Below, in pieces: positions 33,646-42,327 of a DNA stretch of 64,000 nt. This DNA comes from Alcaligenes parafaecalis (lineage in GTDB: Bacteria > Pseudomonadota > Gammaproteobacteria > Burkholderiales > Burkholderiaceae_B), in assembly GCF_026344135.1 (NCBI RefSeq), contig NZ_JAPKNA010000001.1, positions 806,001-870,000 on the forward strand, given 5' to 3'. A model generated the notes under the pieces. That model searched no databases and was not told where the DNA came from. It saw nothing but the letters and a program-made list of their open reading frames with translations. Positions within the stretch are counted from its first letter, which is position 1. Each line of letters starts with the position of its first letter. The translations under genes and the position numbers were made by a program.

Positions 33646-34205
33646 GCAAATCTGTCTTCCTGTCCCTGCTGGTCGGCTCCCTGAGCCTGAGCGCCAGCCT
33701 GTCGGCCAATGCCAAGAACTACCAGGCCCTGGATACCCAAAATAGCGAAATCGGCTTTCAGTATTCCCAGATGGGCGTGAAGCTGGATGGCCAGTTCCGC
33801 AAATTTGAAGGCGAGCTGAACTTCGACCCTGAAGCCCTGGATCAGTCCAAGGTGGTCTTGAAAGTTGCTTTGGATAGCGTTGATACCGGCTCGGACGAAG
33901 CCGATGACGAACTGCAGGATGTGCGCTGGTTCGATATTGACGCACACCCCCAGGCCGTTTTCAGTTCCAAGAGTTTCCGTGCTGTCAGCGCCCAGCAATA
34001 TGAAGTGCAAGGCACGCTGCAAATCAAAGGCCGTGAACAGCCTGTCACCGTGATGGCGACCATGGCTCCTGAAGGAGACAAGGCGACGTTTAGCGGTGCA
34101 TTTGAAATCAAGCGTGGCGATTTTTCTATCGGTGAAGGCTCCTGGTCCACCTACGACATCGTGGCCAACGAGATCACCGTCAACTTCAAAATTGATGCGA
34201 AGTAA
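33642..34205 (+). CDS. YceI-family periplasmic lipocalin-like protein (first copy)
   Basis: A 187-residue secreted protein with a signal peptide ending ANA (about residue 24). The mature part has the YceI beta-barrel pattern: LDTQNSEIGFQYSQMGVKLDGQFRKFEGELNFD, an FDIDAHPQAVFSSKSF strand, and LTIKG-type LQIKGREQPVTV. YceI proteins bind isoprenoid or amphiphilic ligands. It is translationally coupled to the cytochrome b561 gene upstream. Confidence 0.9.
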   Translation: MSKSVFLSLLVGSLSLSASLSANAKNYQALDTQNSEIGFQYSQMGVKLDGQFRKFEGELNFDPEALDQSKVVLKVALDSVDTGSDEADDELQDVRWFDIDAHPQAVFSSKSFRAVSAQQYEVQGTLQIKGREQPVTVMATMAPEGDKATFSGAFEIKRGDFSIGEGSWSTYDIVANEITVNFKIDAK

Positions 34206-34261
34206 GCAGACGCATCAGCGCCCCCTCTCCTCCCTACCCGCTCAACAAGGATTACCTCCCC

Positions 34262-34834
34262 ATGATCAAGCCAGTGATTGCCCTGTCCGCCAGCTTCTTG
34301 TTTGTGTTTGCCGCCCAGGCTGCTCCCGTCACCTATCAGGTCGAGCCTAGCCACACTTTCGTGCATTTCAGCTACAAGCACTTGGGACTAAGCACGCAAA
34401 GCCAGCGTTTTGACAAGGCACAAGGTACGGTCACCCTGGACCAGGAAGCCAAGAAAGGCAGTATCGACATGAAAGTGGATACTCGCTCGGTCAGCACCGG
34501 CTTTCCTCTGTTCAATGAACACATTCAGGGCAAGGACCACTTTGACACCGCGCAGTTCCCTGAAGCGACCTTTGTGTCCAAAGACATTCAGTTCGACGGT
34601 GACAAGCCTGTTTCGGCCAAGGGCGATCTGACCATCAAGGGCATTACCAAGCCCGTGACCATGACCATCGAGTCCTTCCTGACCATGCCCAAGCACCCCA
34701 TGATGAACAAAGCAGCTTTGGGCGCTGACGGCAAGATCGAGATCAAACGCAGCGAGTTTGGCATGGCTGCCAACGTGCCTTACGTGGGTGACGAAGTCAC
34801 TATCCGCATCGCACTGGAAGCCATTGCCCAGTAA
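34262..34834 (+). CDS. YceI-family periplasmic lipocalin-like protein (second copy)
   Basis: A 190-residue paralogue of the preceding gene, with a signal peptide ending AQAA (about residue 20). The mature part reads VEPSHTFVHFSYKHLGLSTQSQRFDKAQG, then HFDTAQFPEATFVSK and LTIKGITKPVTM, which is closer to classic E. coli YceI than the first copy. It lies 56 nt downstream in the same operon. Two diverged copies suggest different ligands. Confidence 0.92.
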   Translation: MIKPVIALSASFLFVFAAQAAPVTYQVEPSHTFVHFSYKHLGLSTQSQRFDKAQGTVTLDQEAKKGSIDMKVDTRSVSTGFPLFNEHIQGKDHFDTAQFPEATFVSKDIQFDGDKPVSAKGDLTIKGITKPVTMTIESFLTMPKHPMMNKAALGADGKIEIKRSEFGMAANVPYVGDEVTIRIALEAIAQ

Positions 34835-34865
34835 TAGCGAGCCACTCGCTACTCAGGAAGTCTGA

Positions 34866-35210
34866 TTACAGGATTTCCTGAACCACTTCCAGGGGACGCG
34901 CCAGACGCGTCCCTTTTTCTGTCACCACGATGGGACGATTCAACAAAATGGGATTAGCCTCAATAGCAGCCAGCAAGTCCTCGTCGCTCAGATCGGGATT
35001 GCCCAGATTCAGCTCGCTGTAAATGGCTTCTTTGCTGCGCATGGCTTCACGTACGGTCAAACCCGTCGCCGCTATCAGCGCTTTGAGTTCGCTACGCGAC
35101 AAAGGCGTTTTCAGGTACTCGATGATCTCGGGCTCCAGGCCTTTTTCCTGCATCATGGCCAGGGCATTACGCGAAGTGCTGCAGCGCGGATTATGATAGA
35201 TTTTGCTCAT
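34866..35210 (-). CDS. ArsC-family (glutaredoxin-dependent) arsenate reductase-like protein
   Basis: A 114-residue ArsC-fold protein beginning SKIYHNPRCSTSRNALAMMQ, with the catalytic Cys in NPRCSTSRN (residue 9). The arginine pocket (REAMRSKEAIYSELNLGNPDLSDEDLLAAIEANPILLNRPIVV) is conserved as in ArsC. No arsenic-resistance genes are nearby, so it may be a housekeeping paralogue with another thiol-transfer role. Confidence 0.85.
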   Translation of the reverse strand: MSKIYHNPRCSTSRNALAMMQEKGLEPEIIEYLKTPLSRSELKALIAATGLTVREAMRSKEAIYSELNLGNPDLSDEDLLAAIEANPILLNRPIVVTEKGTRLARPLEVVQEIL

Positions 35211-35332
35211 GACAGTCTTTGACTTCCTATAAACCGTATTCAGGCGAACAATAGTAGCCCAGCGCCACTGGATACGTCATCTGGGTAGCTTGCTGCAGAC
35301 CGGCCAGCGTCTTCACTTAGCCAGGAGAACAC

Positions 35333-36031
35333 ATGATCGACCTGTATTACTGGACCACTCCCAACGGACACAAAGTCACGATGTTTCTGGAGGAGTCCGG
35401 CCTGCCCTACACCCTCCACCCCATCAATATTGGCCAGGGCGATCAATTCAAACCTGAATTTCTGCGCATCGCCCCTAATAACCGTATTCCCGCCATTGTT
35501 GACCAGGCCCCGCAAGACGGCGGCGAGCCTATCTCCCTGTTCGAGTCCGGCGCTATCTTGCAGTATCTGGCGGAGAAAACCGGCCAGTTCCTGTCCTCCG
35601 ACTTGCGGGTCCGTACCGAGACCTTGCAGTGGCTGTACTGGCAAATGGGGGGCTTGGGTCCGATGGCCGGTCAAAACCATCACTTCAACGTCTATGCGCC
35701 CGTCAAAATTGACTACGCCATTGACCGCTATGTACGTGAAACGGGCCGCCTTTACGGTGTGCTGAACAAGCACCTGGAACAGCGTGACTTTATCGCGGGC
35801 GACTATTCCATTGCCGATATGGCCAGCTATCCCTGGATTGTCTCCCACCAGCGCCAAAGCCAGAACCTGGACGACTTCCCGCATCTGAAACGCTGGTTTC
35901 AGCGTATTGGCGAGCGCCCGGCGACCCAGCGCGCCTATGCTCTGGTCGAGCAGATCAATCCCGGCTCCCCCGTCCATGACGAGAAAGCCCGCCAGATCCT
36001 TTTTGGCCAAGATTCCAAAACTATTCGATAG
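35333..36031 (+). CDS. yfcG: Glutathione S-transferase, Nu class (YfcG-like)
   Basis: A 232-residue cytoplasmic protein closely resembling E. coli YfcG, which has disulfide-bond reductase activity. The N-terminal thioredoxin domain has LYYWTTPNGHKVTMFLEESGLPY, RIPAIVD and SLFESGAILQYLAEKTG. The helical domain has the hallmark WQMGGLGPMAGQNHHFN, and YSIADMASYPWI. AGGAG lies 5 nt before the ATG. It is followed 12 nt later by a DUF3298 lipoprotein gene and may share its transcript. Confidence 0.88.
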   Translation: MIDLYYWTTPNGHKVTMFLEESGLPYTLHPINIGQGDQFKPEFLRIAPNNRIPAIVDQAPQDGGEPISLFESGAILQYLAEKTGQFLSSDLRVRTETLQWLYWQMGGLGPMAGQNHHFNVYAPVKIDYAIDRYVRETGRLYGVLNKHLEQRDFIAGDYSIADMASYPWIVSHQRQSQNLDDFPHLKRWFQRIGERPATQRAYALVEQINPGSPVHDEKARQILFGQDSKTIR

Positions 36032-36043
36032 GACTATCAACCC

Positions 36044-36838
36044 ATGACCTTGCAGCGCCCCTATCAGCTACTGCTTATTGGCCTGACCGCCATGGCTCTG
36101 TCTGCGTGTTCCAGCACGCCCAGCTCCAATATTTCCCTGATCCCCACACAAACCCAGGATCAGACGGAAAAAGACGGTGTTTTCACCCAGTCGCTGAACT
36201 ACAAGCACGTCAAACCTGGCTGTACCGGTGAATGCCCACGCCTGGAAGTGAAATCCCTGATTTTCCCTGGCAATACCGAACTGACCAAGCTGGTCGACGA
36301 AAGTCTGGCCCATATGACCGTTATCTCGGAACGCCACCCCGGCTATCGAGGCCTGAAAGAGTTTGAAGACTACTACTGGGCAACCGCCAATAACCGCGAC
36401 GAAGTCCATCTGGCTGCCCGTACCCGCTACCGTAACCGTGACCTGACCGTTGTAGAGCTGAGTTCCGGCATTTACATGACCGGTGCCGCTCACGGCATTA
36501 CCGCCACACAATTCATCAACTGGGACAATCGCCTGAAAATCGCGTTGCCAGTGGACCGCATTATTGCCCCTGGCAAGCTCAAACCTTTCCAGGAACTGGT
36601 ACGCCAGGCGCACAACAACTGGGTTTCCAGCCTGAGCGAAGCGCGTGAAGACCGCACCGGTTGGGACAGAATGTGGCCCTTCCAGCCTGCTCAGAACATT
36701 GCACTGACCGATCAGGGCCTGCTGGTCAAATACAACCCGTATGAAGTTGCCCCCTACTCGCTGGGCCAACCTGAGCTGCTGCTGCCCTACTCTCAATTGC
36801 GTGGCATCTTGCGTCCAGACTATCTGCCTGCTGACTAA
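36044..36838 (+). CDS. DUF3298/RsiV-domain lipoprotein
   Basis: A 264-residue envelope protein with a lipoprotein signal peptide (lipobox LSAC, cysteine near residue 22). The C-terminal domain resembles DUF3298 (RsiV/PdaC-like), with AAHGITATQFINWD, the downstream helix and LLVKYNPYEVAPYSLGQPELLLPYSQL. Such domains bind lysozyme or occur near peptidoglycan enzymes in other bacteria; the role here is unknown. A perfect terminator hairpin follows. Confidence 0.82.
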   Translation: MTLQRPYQLLLIGLTAMALSACSSTPSSNISLIPTQTQDQTEKDGVFTQSLNYKHVKPGCTGECPRLEVKSLIFPGNTELTKLVDESLAHMTVISERHPGYRGLKEFEDYYWATANNRDEVHLAARTRYRNRDLTVVELSSGIYMTGAAHGITATQFINWDNRLKIALPVDRIIAPGKLKPFQELVRQAHNNWVSSLSEAREDRTGWDRMWPFQPAQNIALTDQGLLVKYNPYEVAPYSLGQPELLLPYSQLRGILRPDYLPAD

Positions 36839-36865
36839 ATCACTGAATCACTCTGCTCAATACGC

Positions 36866-36888
36866 TGGCAGCCTGCTCCAGGCTGCCA
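36866..36888 (+). terminator. Rho-independent terminator after the DUF3298 gene
   Basis: Perfect 10-bp arms TGGCAGCCTG / CAGGCTGCCA close on CTC and are followed by TTTAAG, about 27 nt after the stop codon. The T-tract is short. Confidence 0.65.
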
Positions 36889-37007
36889 TTTAAGCAAGCA
36901 CACCCTGTTTTGTACGCTGCCCACGGCCCGGGCAGAGCCAAACCGACAAACCCGGCCCCTAGCCTGCAGGCAGCGTTCCCCCCCTTCTTTAAAGCTCCCA
37001 TACCGCC

Positions 37008-37847
37008 ATGTCTGATAACTTGTTCCGCTTTCACGACCTGTTTGCTCAACTCGGTCTACCCAACTCCCCCGAGGCGATTGCCAGCTTTCTGGAAAAACAC
37101 CGCCCCCTGTCCAATGACATCCTCCTGGCCGACGCTCCCTTCTGGGACGAATCCCAGGCCGAGTTCATCCGCGAGAAACGTCTGCAAGACTCGCCCGAAT
37201 GGATTCAAGTCATTGATCAGTTAAGTGAAGCCTTGCGTCAGACCACCGGCATGGTGAACCTGTCTGGCCCTTGCCGCATTCTGGCCTTGTCTGGCAGCCT
37301 GCGCCAAACCTCCTTCAATACTGCCCTGGCCCATGCAGCTCAAGCCTTGGCTCCAAAAGGGATGGCGATTGACGTCGCAACTTTGCACGGTATCCCTCTG
37401 TATGACGGCGATATCGAAAGCAAGGACGGTATTCCAGAGGCCGTCCTGAGATTGAAAGAAAAGATCCTGAACGCCGACGCCCTGCTCTTGGTCACGCCGG
37501 AATACAACAATGGCGTGCCCGGCGTGTTTAAAAACGGGATTGACTGGCTGTCCCGTACCGACATGAAAGCCGTTTTCTCGGGCCGTATTACCGGCTTGAT
37601 TGGCGCTTCCATGGGTGGGTTTGGCACTATCTCGTCCCAGGCCGCCTGGCTACCTACGCTGAAAATGCTGGGCGTGTCGCTGTATAGCGGCGGCTCCTTG
37701 CTCGTGTCTCGCGCACAGAACTCCTTTGATGCGCAAGGCAAGCTGCAAGATGAAAATATCCAGAAAATGCTGACGGCTTACCTCCAGGGCTTCCAGACCT
37801 TTGTCCATGCCTCCCATATGGCCAAGGCACAGGAAAAAGCCAACTAA
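37008..37847 (+). CDS. DUF2789-NADPH-dependent FMN reductase fusion
   Basis: A 279-residue protein made of two recognisable parts. Residues 1-78 match DUF2789, a small domain usually encoded alone: LFAQLGLPNSPEAIASFLEKH, LADAPFWDESQAEFIREK and SPEWIQVIDQLSEALR. Residues 89-270 are a flavodoxin-like NAD(P)H:FMN/quinone reductase with the FMN phosphate loop LSGSLRQTSFN (94-104) and TPEYNNGVPGVFKNGIDWLSR. The frame is continuous, so this is a natural fusion. It likely reduces flavins or quinones in the cytoplasm. Confidence 0.84.
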   Translation: MSDNLFRFHDLFAQLGLPNSPEAIASFLEKHRPLSNDILLADAPFWDESQAEFIREKRLQDSPEWIQVIDQLSEALRQTTGMVNLSGPCRILALSGSLRQTSFNTALAHAAQALAPKGMAIDVATLHGIPLYDGDIESKDGIPEAVLRLKEKILNADALLLVTPEYNNGVPGVFKNGIDWLSRTDMKAVFSGRITGLIGASMGGFGTISSQAAWLPTLKMLGVSLYSGGSLLVSRAQNSFDAQGKLQDENIQKMLTAYLQGFQTFVHASHMAKAQEKAN

Positions 37848-37889
37848 AGCAAAGTAGATAAGCGTGGGGGCTGCCGCGACAGTAAAACG

Positions 37890-38918
37890 TCACTCAAGCG
37901 TAATACCGGCAGTCACAGCCACTTCGCGGAACACCGCGATGTCACGCGCCACGGTCTGGTCCAGTAACTCGGCCGTGCTCGGCGCGATCACAAAACCCAG
38001 TTCCTCCAAGGGTGCAGCAAACTCACGCGAGCGAAGTACAGTCGTAATGTCACGATTCAGACGCGCCACTACCTGATCCGGCGTAGCACGCGGAACGAAG
38101 ATACCCTGCCAGCTTTCGATCAGGAAGTCAGGTACGCCCAGTTCCTGGAAGGTGGGTACATCTGGCAGAACCTTGGAGCGCTCCGACGAAGTAACAGCTA
38201 AAGGCACGAGCTGGCCAGTCTGGACGTTCTGAGTCGCCGACGAGATATCGATAAACACGCCATCCACATGGCCACCGAGTACGGCCAAAATAGCCGGTGC
38301 CCCGCCCGGATAGGGAATATTATTAGTCTGCGTCCCCAGACGCTGATTAAGTAACTCAACCGCAAGATGATAGATGCTGCCATAACCAATCGGCAGCGCT
38401 GCAGTCACCTCACCCGCTTGCCGCGTCAACAGCTCACGATATTCATCAAAGTGGCTAACACCCAAACCCGGACGCACCACCAGAACCTGTGAATTGACGA
38501 TAGTGCGGGTCACACCACGAACATCAGTCTCACGGTAAGGGAGTTTGCGACCGAGGGCAGCATTAAGCGCAAGCTGATCACCGCTGGACAACAAAGTGTG
38601 GCCGGTGGGTGCCGCGTGGACCACCTGATTAACGCCAAGACTGGTGTGGGCACCGGGCACATTGTCCACGATTACCGTTTGCTGCCACAGTTCGGCGAGA
38701 CTTTGTGCGAGCATTCGCGCGATGCGGTCAGCATTGCCGCCCGGATTGACCGGGACGACGATACGCACAGGCCCCGAAGGAAAGGTTTCGGCCTCCTGCG
38801 CGAACGCGGGAGCAGCCAAGGGAGCCGCAACAAGCGCACCACCCAGTGATGAAGCAGCTCCACCAAGCCGGGTCACAACAGCCGCGCCGGTGGCTTTCAG
38901 AATCATGCGACGATTCAT
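37890..38918 (-). CDS. Bug-family (TctC-like) periplasmic substrate-binding protein
   Basis: A 342-residue periplasmic binding protein of the tripartite tricarboxylate transporter receptor family. An unusually long N-terminal signal contains twin arginines (NRRMILKATGAAV) and ends near AFA. The mature part has VRIVVPVNPGGNADRIAR, a PTGHTLL segment, and PYPGGAPAILAVLGGHVDGVF. No tctA or tctB membrane genes are adjacent, as with most orphan Bug proteins of Alcaligenaceae. The ATG at 38918 has GGAG 6 nt upstream. A TetR-type palindrome lies 26 nt upstream. The ligand, probably an organic acid, is unknown. Confidence 0.87.
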   Translation of the reverse strand: MNRRMILKATGAAVVTRLGGAASSLGGALVAAPLAAPAFAQEAETFPSGPVRIVVPVNPGGNADRIARMLAQSLAELWQQTVIVDNVPGAHTSLGVNQVVHAAPTGHTLLSSGDQLALNAALGRKLPYRETDVRGVTRTIVNSQVLVVRPGLGVSHFDEYRELLTRQAGEVTAALPIGYGSIYHLAVELLNQRLGTQTNNIPYPGGAPAILAVLGGHVDGVFIDISSATQNVQTGQLVPLAVTSSERSKVLPDVPTFQELGVPDFLIESWQGIFVPRATPDQVVARLNRDITTVLRSREFAAPLEELGFVIAPSTAELLDQTVARDIAVFREVAVTAGITLE

Positions 38919-38943
38919 ACCAGGCTCCAATAACTAAGCGATA

Positions 38944-38955
38944 GACCGATCGGTC
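38944..38955. promoter_or_regulatory. GACCGATCGGTC palindrome upstream of the Bug gene
   Basis: This perfect 12-bp palindrome starts 26 bp before the start codon. The ACCGATCGGT core is frequent in TetR-family operators. No TetR gene is adjacent; the nearest in this window is at 51702. Confidence 0.5.
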
Positions 38956-39059
38956 CGGGGATATGGCCTGTAGCTTAGTGAGCCTTCATCCTCCAATCAA
39001 GTCAAACCCATTCAGGCTTATCCAGCGGATTACCCAATGGACGTCGTGCAGAAACAGAA

Positions 39060-39084
39060 AAGGAGCCTTAAAGGCTCCTTTTTC
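39060..39084. terminator. Rho-independent terminator downstream of the ankyrin gene
   Basis: AAGGAGCC and GGCTCCTT close on a 5-nt loop. A T-run follows on the plus strand, and TTTCTG follows on the minus strand just after the ankyrin stop codon at 39100. Confidence 0.75.
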
Positions 39085-39099
39085 TATTCTGCCTATGTC

Positions 39100-39993
39100 T
39101 TAAGGCTGAACAGGCTTGTCAAAACGATCCAGGTCAAAATAACGGCTGGAGCTATTGGACGATGCAGGCTTGGACGTGGAACTCTCGGCCGCTGCCTCAG
39201 GCTGAGGCTCTACGGTCACGGTTTGCACGCGATTCAAATCAGGCTGCTCCACACGCTCTGGAACTCCATAGGTTTGTACCGCCCCCCCGGAGTAGTTTCC
39301 TGCCGCAGGTACGGAAGCGGACTTGCGTGCCGCAGCCTGATCCAGAAAACTCGCCAATTGTTCATGATTGGCAGACCGGGCCCAGTCTGCCGGACTCAAG
39401 CCTTGAGCATTTTGCATCGTAGGATCGGCACCCGCTGCCAACAGGACCTCGACCACCGCACGCTTGCCTGACAAGGCCGCCATCATCAAGGGGCTGGTTC
39501 CATCCGGTGCAGGAGCATTCACAATCGCTTTTTGGGATAGCAAATAACGAACGGTTTCTTCGTGCCCTTTGGAGGCTGCATAGTGCAAAGGCGACCAACC
39601 CACTCGATTGATCTGTCCACCCCGTGCCTGCAAAACCCGCAAGCGAGCCGTTTCACCCATCAAGGCCAGATACATCATGGGGGTTTCACGGGACTCGTTC
39701 TCAATATTCACGTTGGTGCGTCGGTTCGCCAGCAAGGCGTCCACCACCTTCCAGGACTGATTACGCATCGCCAGCATCAGAGACGGATTGCCTTTGGAGT
39801 CCACCGCATTGGGATTAGCCCCCCGAATGAACTCTTGTTCGATGATGTTGGGCCGGTCGTTTTCCAGAGCCAGATACCAATTTCGGCTTTCAAACTCCGG
39901 CTCCTGAGCCAGAACGGGGGCTGACAAGAGGACAGCAAAAGGAAACACCAGGGAAAGGATAGCTTTATTTGCCATTTTTCTTTTAAAAATCAT
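39100..39993 (-). CDS. Periplasmic ankyrin-repeat protein with disordered tail
   Basis: A 297-residue protein with a signal peptide ending VLAQ (about residue 30). About five ankyrin repeats follow (residues 35-210), seen as GNPSLMLAMRNQSWKVVDALL, GWSPLHYAASKGHEETVRYLL and GTSPLMMAALSGKRAVVEVLLAAGADP. The last 80 residues are Ser/Pro/Gln-rich and probably disordered. The ATG at 39993 has AAAGGA 9 nt upstream and is preferred; an ATG at 39975 has a weaker site. It is similar in plan to the protein at 1740, but without neighbours in common. Confidence 0.82.
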   Translation of the reverse strand: MIFKRKMANKAILSLVFPFAVLLSAPVLAQEPEFESRNWYLALENDRPNIIEQEFIRGANPNAVDSKGNPSLMLAMRNQSWKVVDALLANRRTNVNIENESRETPMMYLALMGETARLRVLQARGGQINRVGWSPLHYAASKGHEETVRYLLSQKAIVNAPAPDGTSPLMMAALSGKRAVVEVLLAAGADPTMQNAQGLSPADWARSANHEQLASFLDQAAARKSASVPAAGNYSGGAVQTYGVPERVEQPDLNRVQTVTVEPQPEAAAESSTSKPASSNSSSRYFDLDRFDKPVQP

Positions 39994-40353
39994 ATTATTA
40001 AGTCCTTTTCATAAAGTGTTTTATTAGCTCAAGAACGCGTCACGAGGTAGCTATAAGGAGGAATTCAGGACCTGTTTGTCCAATTCAAGACTGGAAGCAT
40101 TTAACTATAAACTGGTTCAATAAAATCAAATAAACCATTGATTATTAATAAAAATTAACTTTTTAACGATGATTTCAGGCTACCAAAACAGGCTGAAACC
40201 TCATCGAAAATTCTATAATTTATATTTAAAATCAGCAGCTTATTAGATTTTCTTGATAAACATAATTAACTTTAGCTTCTGATCAGACAACTTCCTGACA
40301 ATCAGTGCAGGCAAGTATCGCAGCGACTAATCAGACCTCTAAACAAGATTAAT
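39994..40353. other. AT-rich gene-free interval
   Basis: About 360 bp between tatD and the ankyrin gene with no convincing gene. Positions 40100-40290 are strongly AT-rich, and I see no clear terminator for tatD within them. The interval probably includes the ankyrin promoter. Confidence 0.55.
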
Positions 40354-41124
40354 TTATGCTCGTATCTTACTGAATAATTTAAAGAAATTTTCCGTACTTG
40401 CCTCTTCCACTTCCTTGACCGAAATGCCACGCAACTCTGCAATCTTCTCGGCCACATGAATCACCAGGGAAGGATTGTTCATTTTGCCGCGATAAGGCAC
40501 CGGTGCCAGAAAAGGCGAGTCTGTCTCGATCAACAAGCGATCCAGCGGCACCCGCTGGGCGACCTCCTGCAACTGGGTCGCGCTCTTGAACGTCACGATA
40601 CCGGAGAAGGAAATATAGAAGTTCAACTCCATCGCTGCCTGCGCGACTTCCCAGGTTTCGGTGAAGCAATGCATCACGCCCCCGGCGATCTGCGCTTGCT
40701 CTTCACGCATGATGGCAATGGTGTCCGCACTGGCCGAGCGGGTATGGATAATCAGGGGCAGGCCCGATTCGCGACTGGCCCGAATATGGGTACGGAAACG
40801 CTCACGCTGCCAATCCAGGGGTTCTTGCAAACGGTAGTAGTCCAGGCCTGTTTCACCAATGGCCACGACCTTAGGGTCTTGAGCGTGCTGCAACAGCTCC
40901 TGCACGGTAGGCTCCGTTACTTTCTCGTAATCCGGATGCACGCCAACCGAGGCAAACAAGTGCGAGTGAGGACGAACCAGGTCCATCAGACCGGGCCAAT
41001 CGTCCATATCCACGCTGACCACCAGCGCACAGCCCACCTGGTTCTGGCGCATCTTGTCCAGAATATTGTCCAGATTTTCAGCAAGTTCGGGGAAATTAAG
41101 ATGGCAATGCGAATCAACAAACAT
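40354..41124 (-). CDS. TatD-family metal-dependent hydrolase
   Basis: A 256-residue TIM-barrel metallohydrolase of the TatD DNase family. It opens with MFVDSHCHLNF (metal-binding HxH) and contains GETGLDYYR, IHTRSASADT, HCFTETWEVA and the C-terminal ETDSPFLAPVPYRGKMNNP, all conserved. Members act as 3'-5' DNases or D-aminoacyl-tRNA deacylases. The ATG at 41124 is chosen because the conserved sequence begins there; the upstream frame overlaps holB. It lies 17 nt after holB, an arrangement common in proteobacteria. Confidence 0.92.
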   Translation of the reverse strand: MFVDSHCHLNFPELAENLDNILDKMRQNQVGCALVVSVDMDDWPGLMDLVRPHSHLFASVGVHPDYEKVTEPTVQELLQHAQDPKVVAIGETGLDYYRLQEPLDWQRERFRTHIRASRESGLPLIIHTRSASADTIAIMREEQAQIAGGVMHCFTETWEVAQAAMELNFYISFSGIVTFKSATQLQEVAQRVPLDRLLIETDSPFLAPVPYRGKMNNPSLVIHVAEKIAELRGISVKEVEEASTENFFKLFSKIRA

Positions 41125-41141
41125 GATTAGACGGTACTTTT

Positions 41142-42191
41142 TTAAACACGACGACATGCCTGATGCAATCGATCCAGAGCATGATGAATAAACAATTTAG
41201 CATTGAGCGGGTGGTTGCCCAGCGCCTTTTGCTGAACCAGCCACTTCAAGGCTTCGGTAACAGCAGCGGTATTGGATTGAGCCGCCAGGGCATCAATACG
41301 TTTTTGCAGGGACGGATAATACCGCGCCGCTTGCGCAAAACCAGCCAACTGGATGTCGACAAACAGGCGCTGCCAGTGATCAATCCATTCCTGAGCAGGC
41401 AATTTTTCCAAGGTATCGGCCAGAGACAAATCCGCTTCACGCCCCGCTTTCAACACCCCATCCATCCAGGCACTTAACCAGTCCGGGCACGAGGCATTCA
41501 TCTGCTGGCTGGCACTTAGCGCCTTTAAAGGTGCCCCGCCCCAGGCAGCCAACCAGTCCGAGGCCTGATCCACTCCTTGCTGCTCCAGCCACTGCACGGA
41601 CTGCGCCACGTCAGGGGCAGGCAAAGGCAAACGGCGGCAACGGGAAACCAGCGTAGGCAACAGTCGGTCTGGTGCATCCGCAACCAGCAGGAATACGGTG
41701 CGGTCGGCGGGTTCTTCCAATACTTTCAACAACGCATTGGCTGATACCAGATTCAGAGCCTGGGCAGGATACAAAACGGCTACCCGCCACCCACCTCTAT
41801 GAGTAGCGGTATTGAACCAATGTTGCAACTGGCGCAATTGCTCTACCCGTATCTCACGCGATGGATTTTTACGTGCAGCCGCATCTTTAGCCAACTCCCC
41901 TTCCTGGGTATCTGGCCCTTGCTCTTCCAGGGCGACCGCATCAGGACGCAGCAGGCGCAAATCCGGGTGATTCCCACCCCGTACCCACTGACAGGCCTGG
42001 CATTGGCCACAAGCCAGCCCTTGCACGGTTTGATCGCACAATAAACTGGCTGCTGCTGCACGGGCGAACTGCGCCTTGCCGATACCCGGCAGACCGTGGA
42101 TCAGCCAGGCATGGGCAAAACGCTCCCGATTACCCAACCAGCTTTGGGCGGTCTCGATTTGCCAGGGTAGAAAAGTCAAACTATCAGACAC
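41142..42191 (-). CDS. holB: DNA polymerase III subunit delta'
   Basis: A clamp-loader subunit of 349 residues. The AAA+ region has HAWLIHGLPGIGKAQFARAAAASLLC (modified P-loop, about 27-52), the zinc-module cysteines CGQCQACQWV, and the sensor region SANALLKVLEEPADRTVFLLV with SRCRRLPLP. The start is GTG at 42191 with GAGG 7 nt upstream. It precedes tatD. The gene expected upstream in related genomes, tmk, is not there; a divergent phage-type kinase gene occupies the position. Confidence 0.92.
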   Translation of the reverse strand: MSDSLTFLPWQIETAQSWLGNRERFAHAWLIHGLPGIGKAQFARAAAASLLCDQTVQGLACGQCQACQWVRGGNHPDLRLLRPDAVALEEQGPDTQEGELAKDAAARKNPSREIRVEQLRQLQHWFNTATHRGGWRVAVLYPAQALNLVSANALLKVLEEPADRTVFLLVADAPDRLLPTLVSRCRRLPLPAPDVAQSVQWLEQQGVDQASDWLAAWGGAPLKALSASQQMNASCPDWLSAWMDGVLKAGREADLSLADTLEKLPAQEWIDHWQRLFVDIQLAGFAQAARYYPSLQKRIDALAAQSNTAAVTEALKWLVQQKALGNHPLNAKLFIHHALDRLHQACRRV

Positions 42192-42327
42192 CGTATTGCC
42201 TCAAGGTTGCACATCAAAAGGCCTGATTCGCGCAGGAAAGACAGGGTCATCGCCCCTGCTTGAACAGCTCAGCGCACATTGTAATATGAACCGGTAAAAT
42301 GCCTGCTCCACTACCAAGGATGATGAA

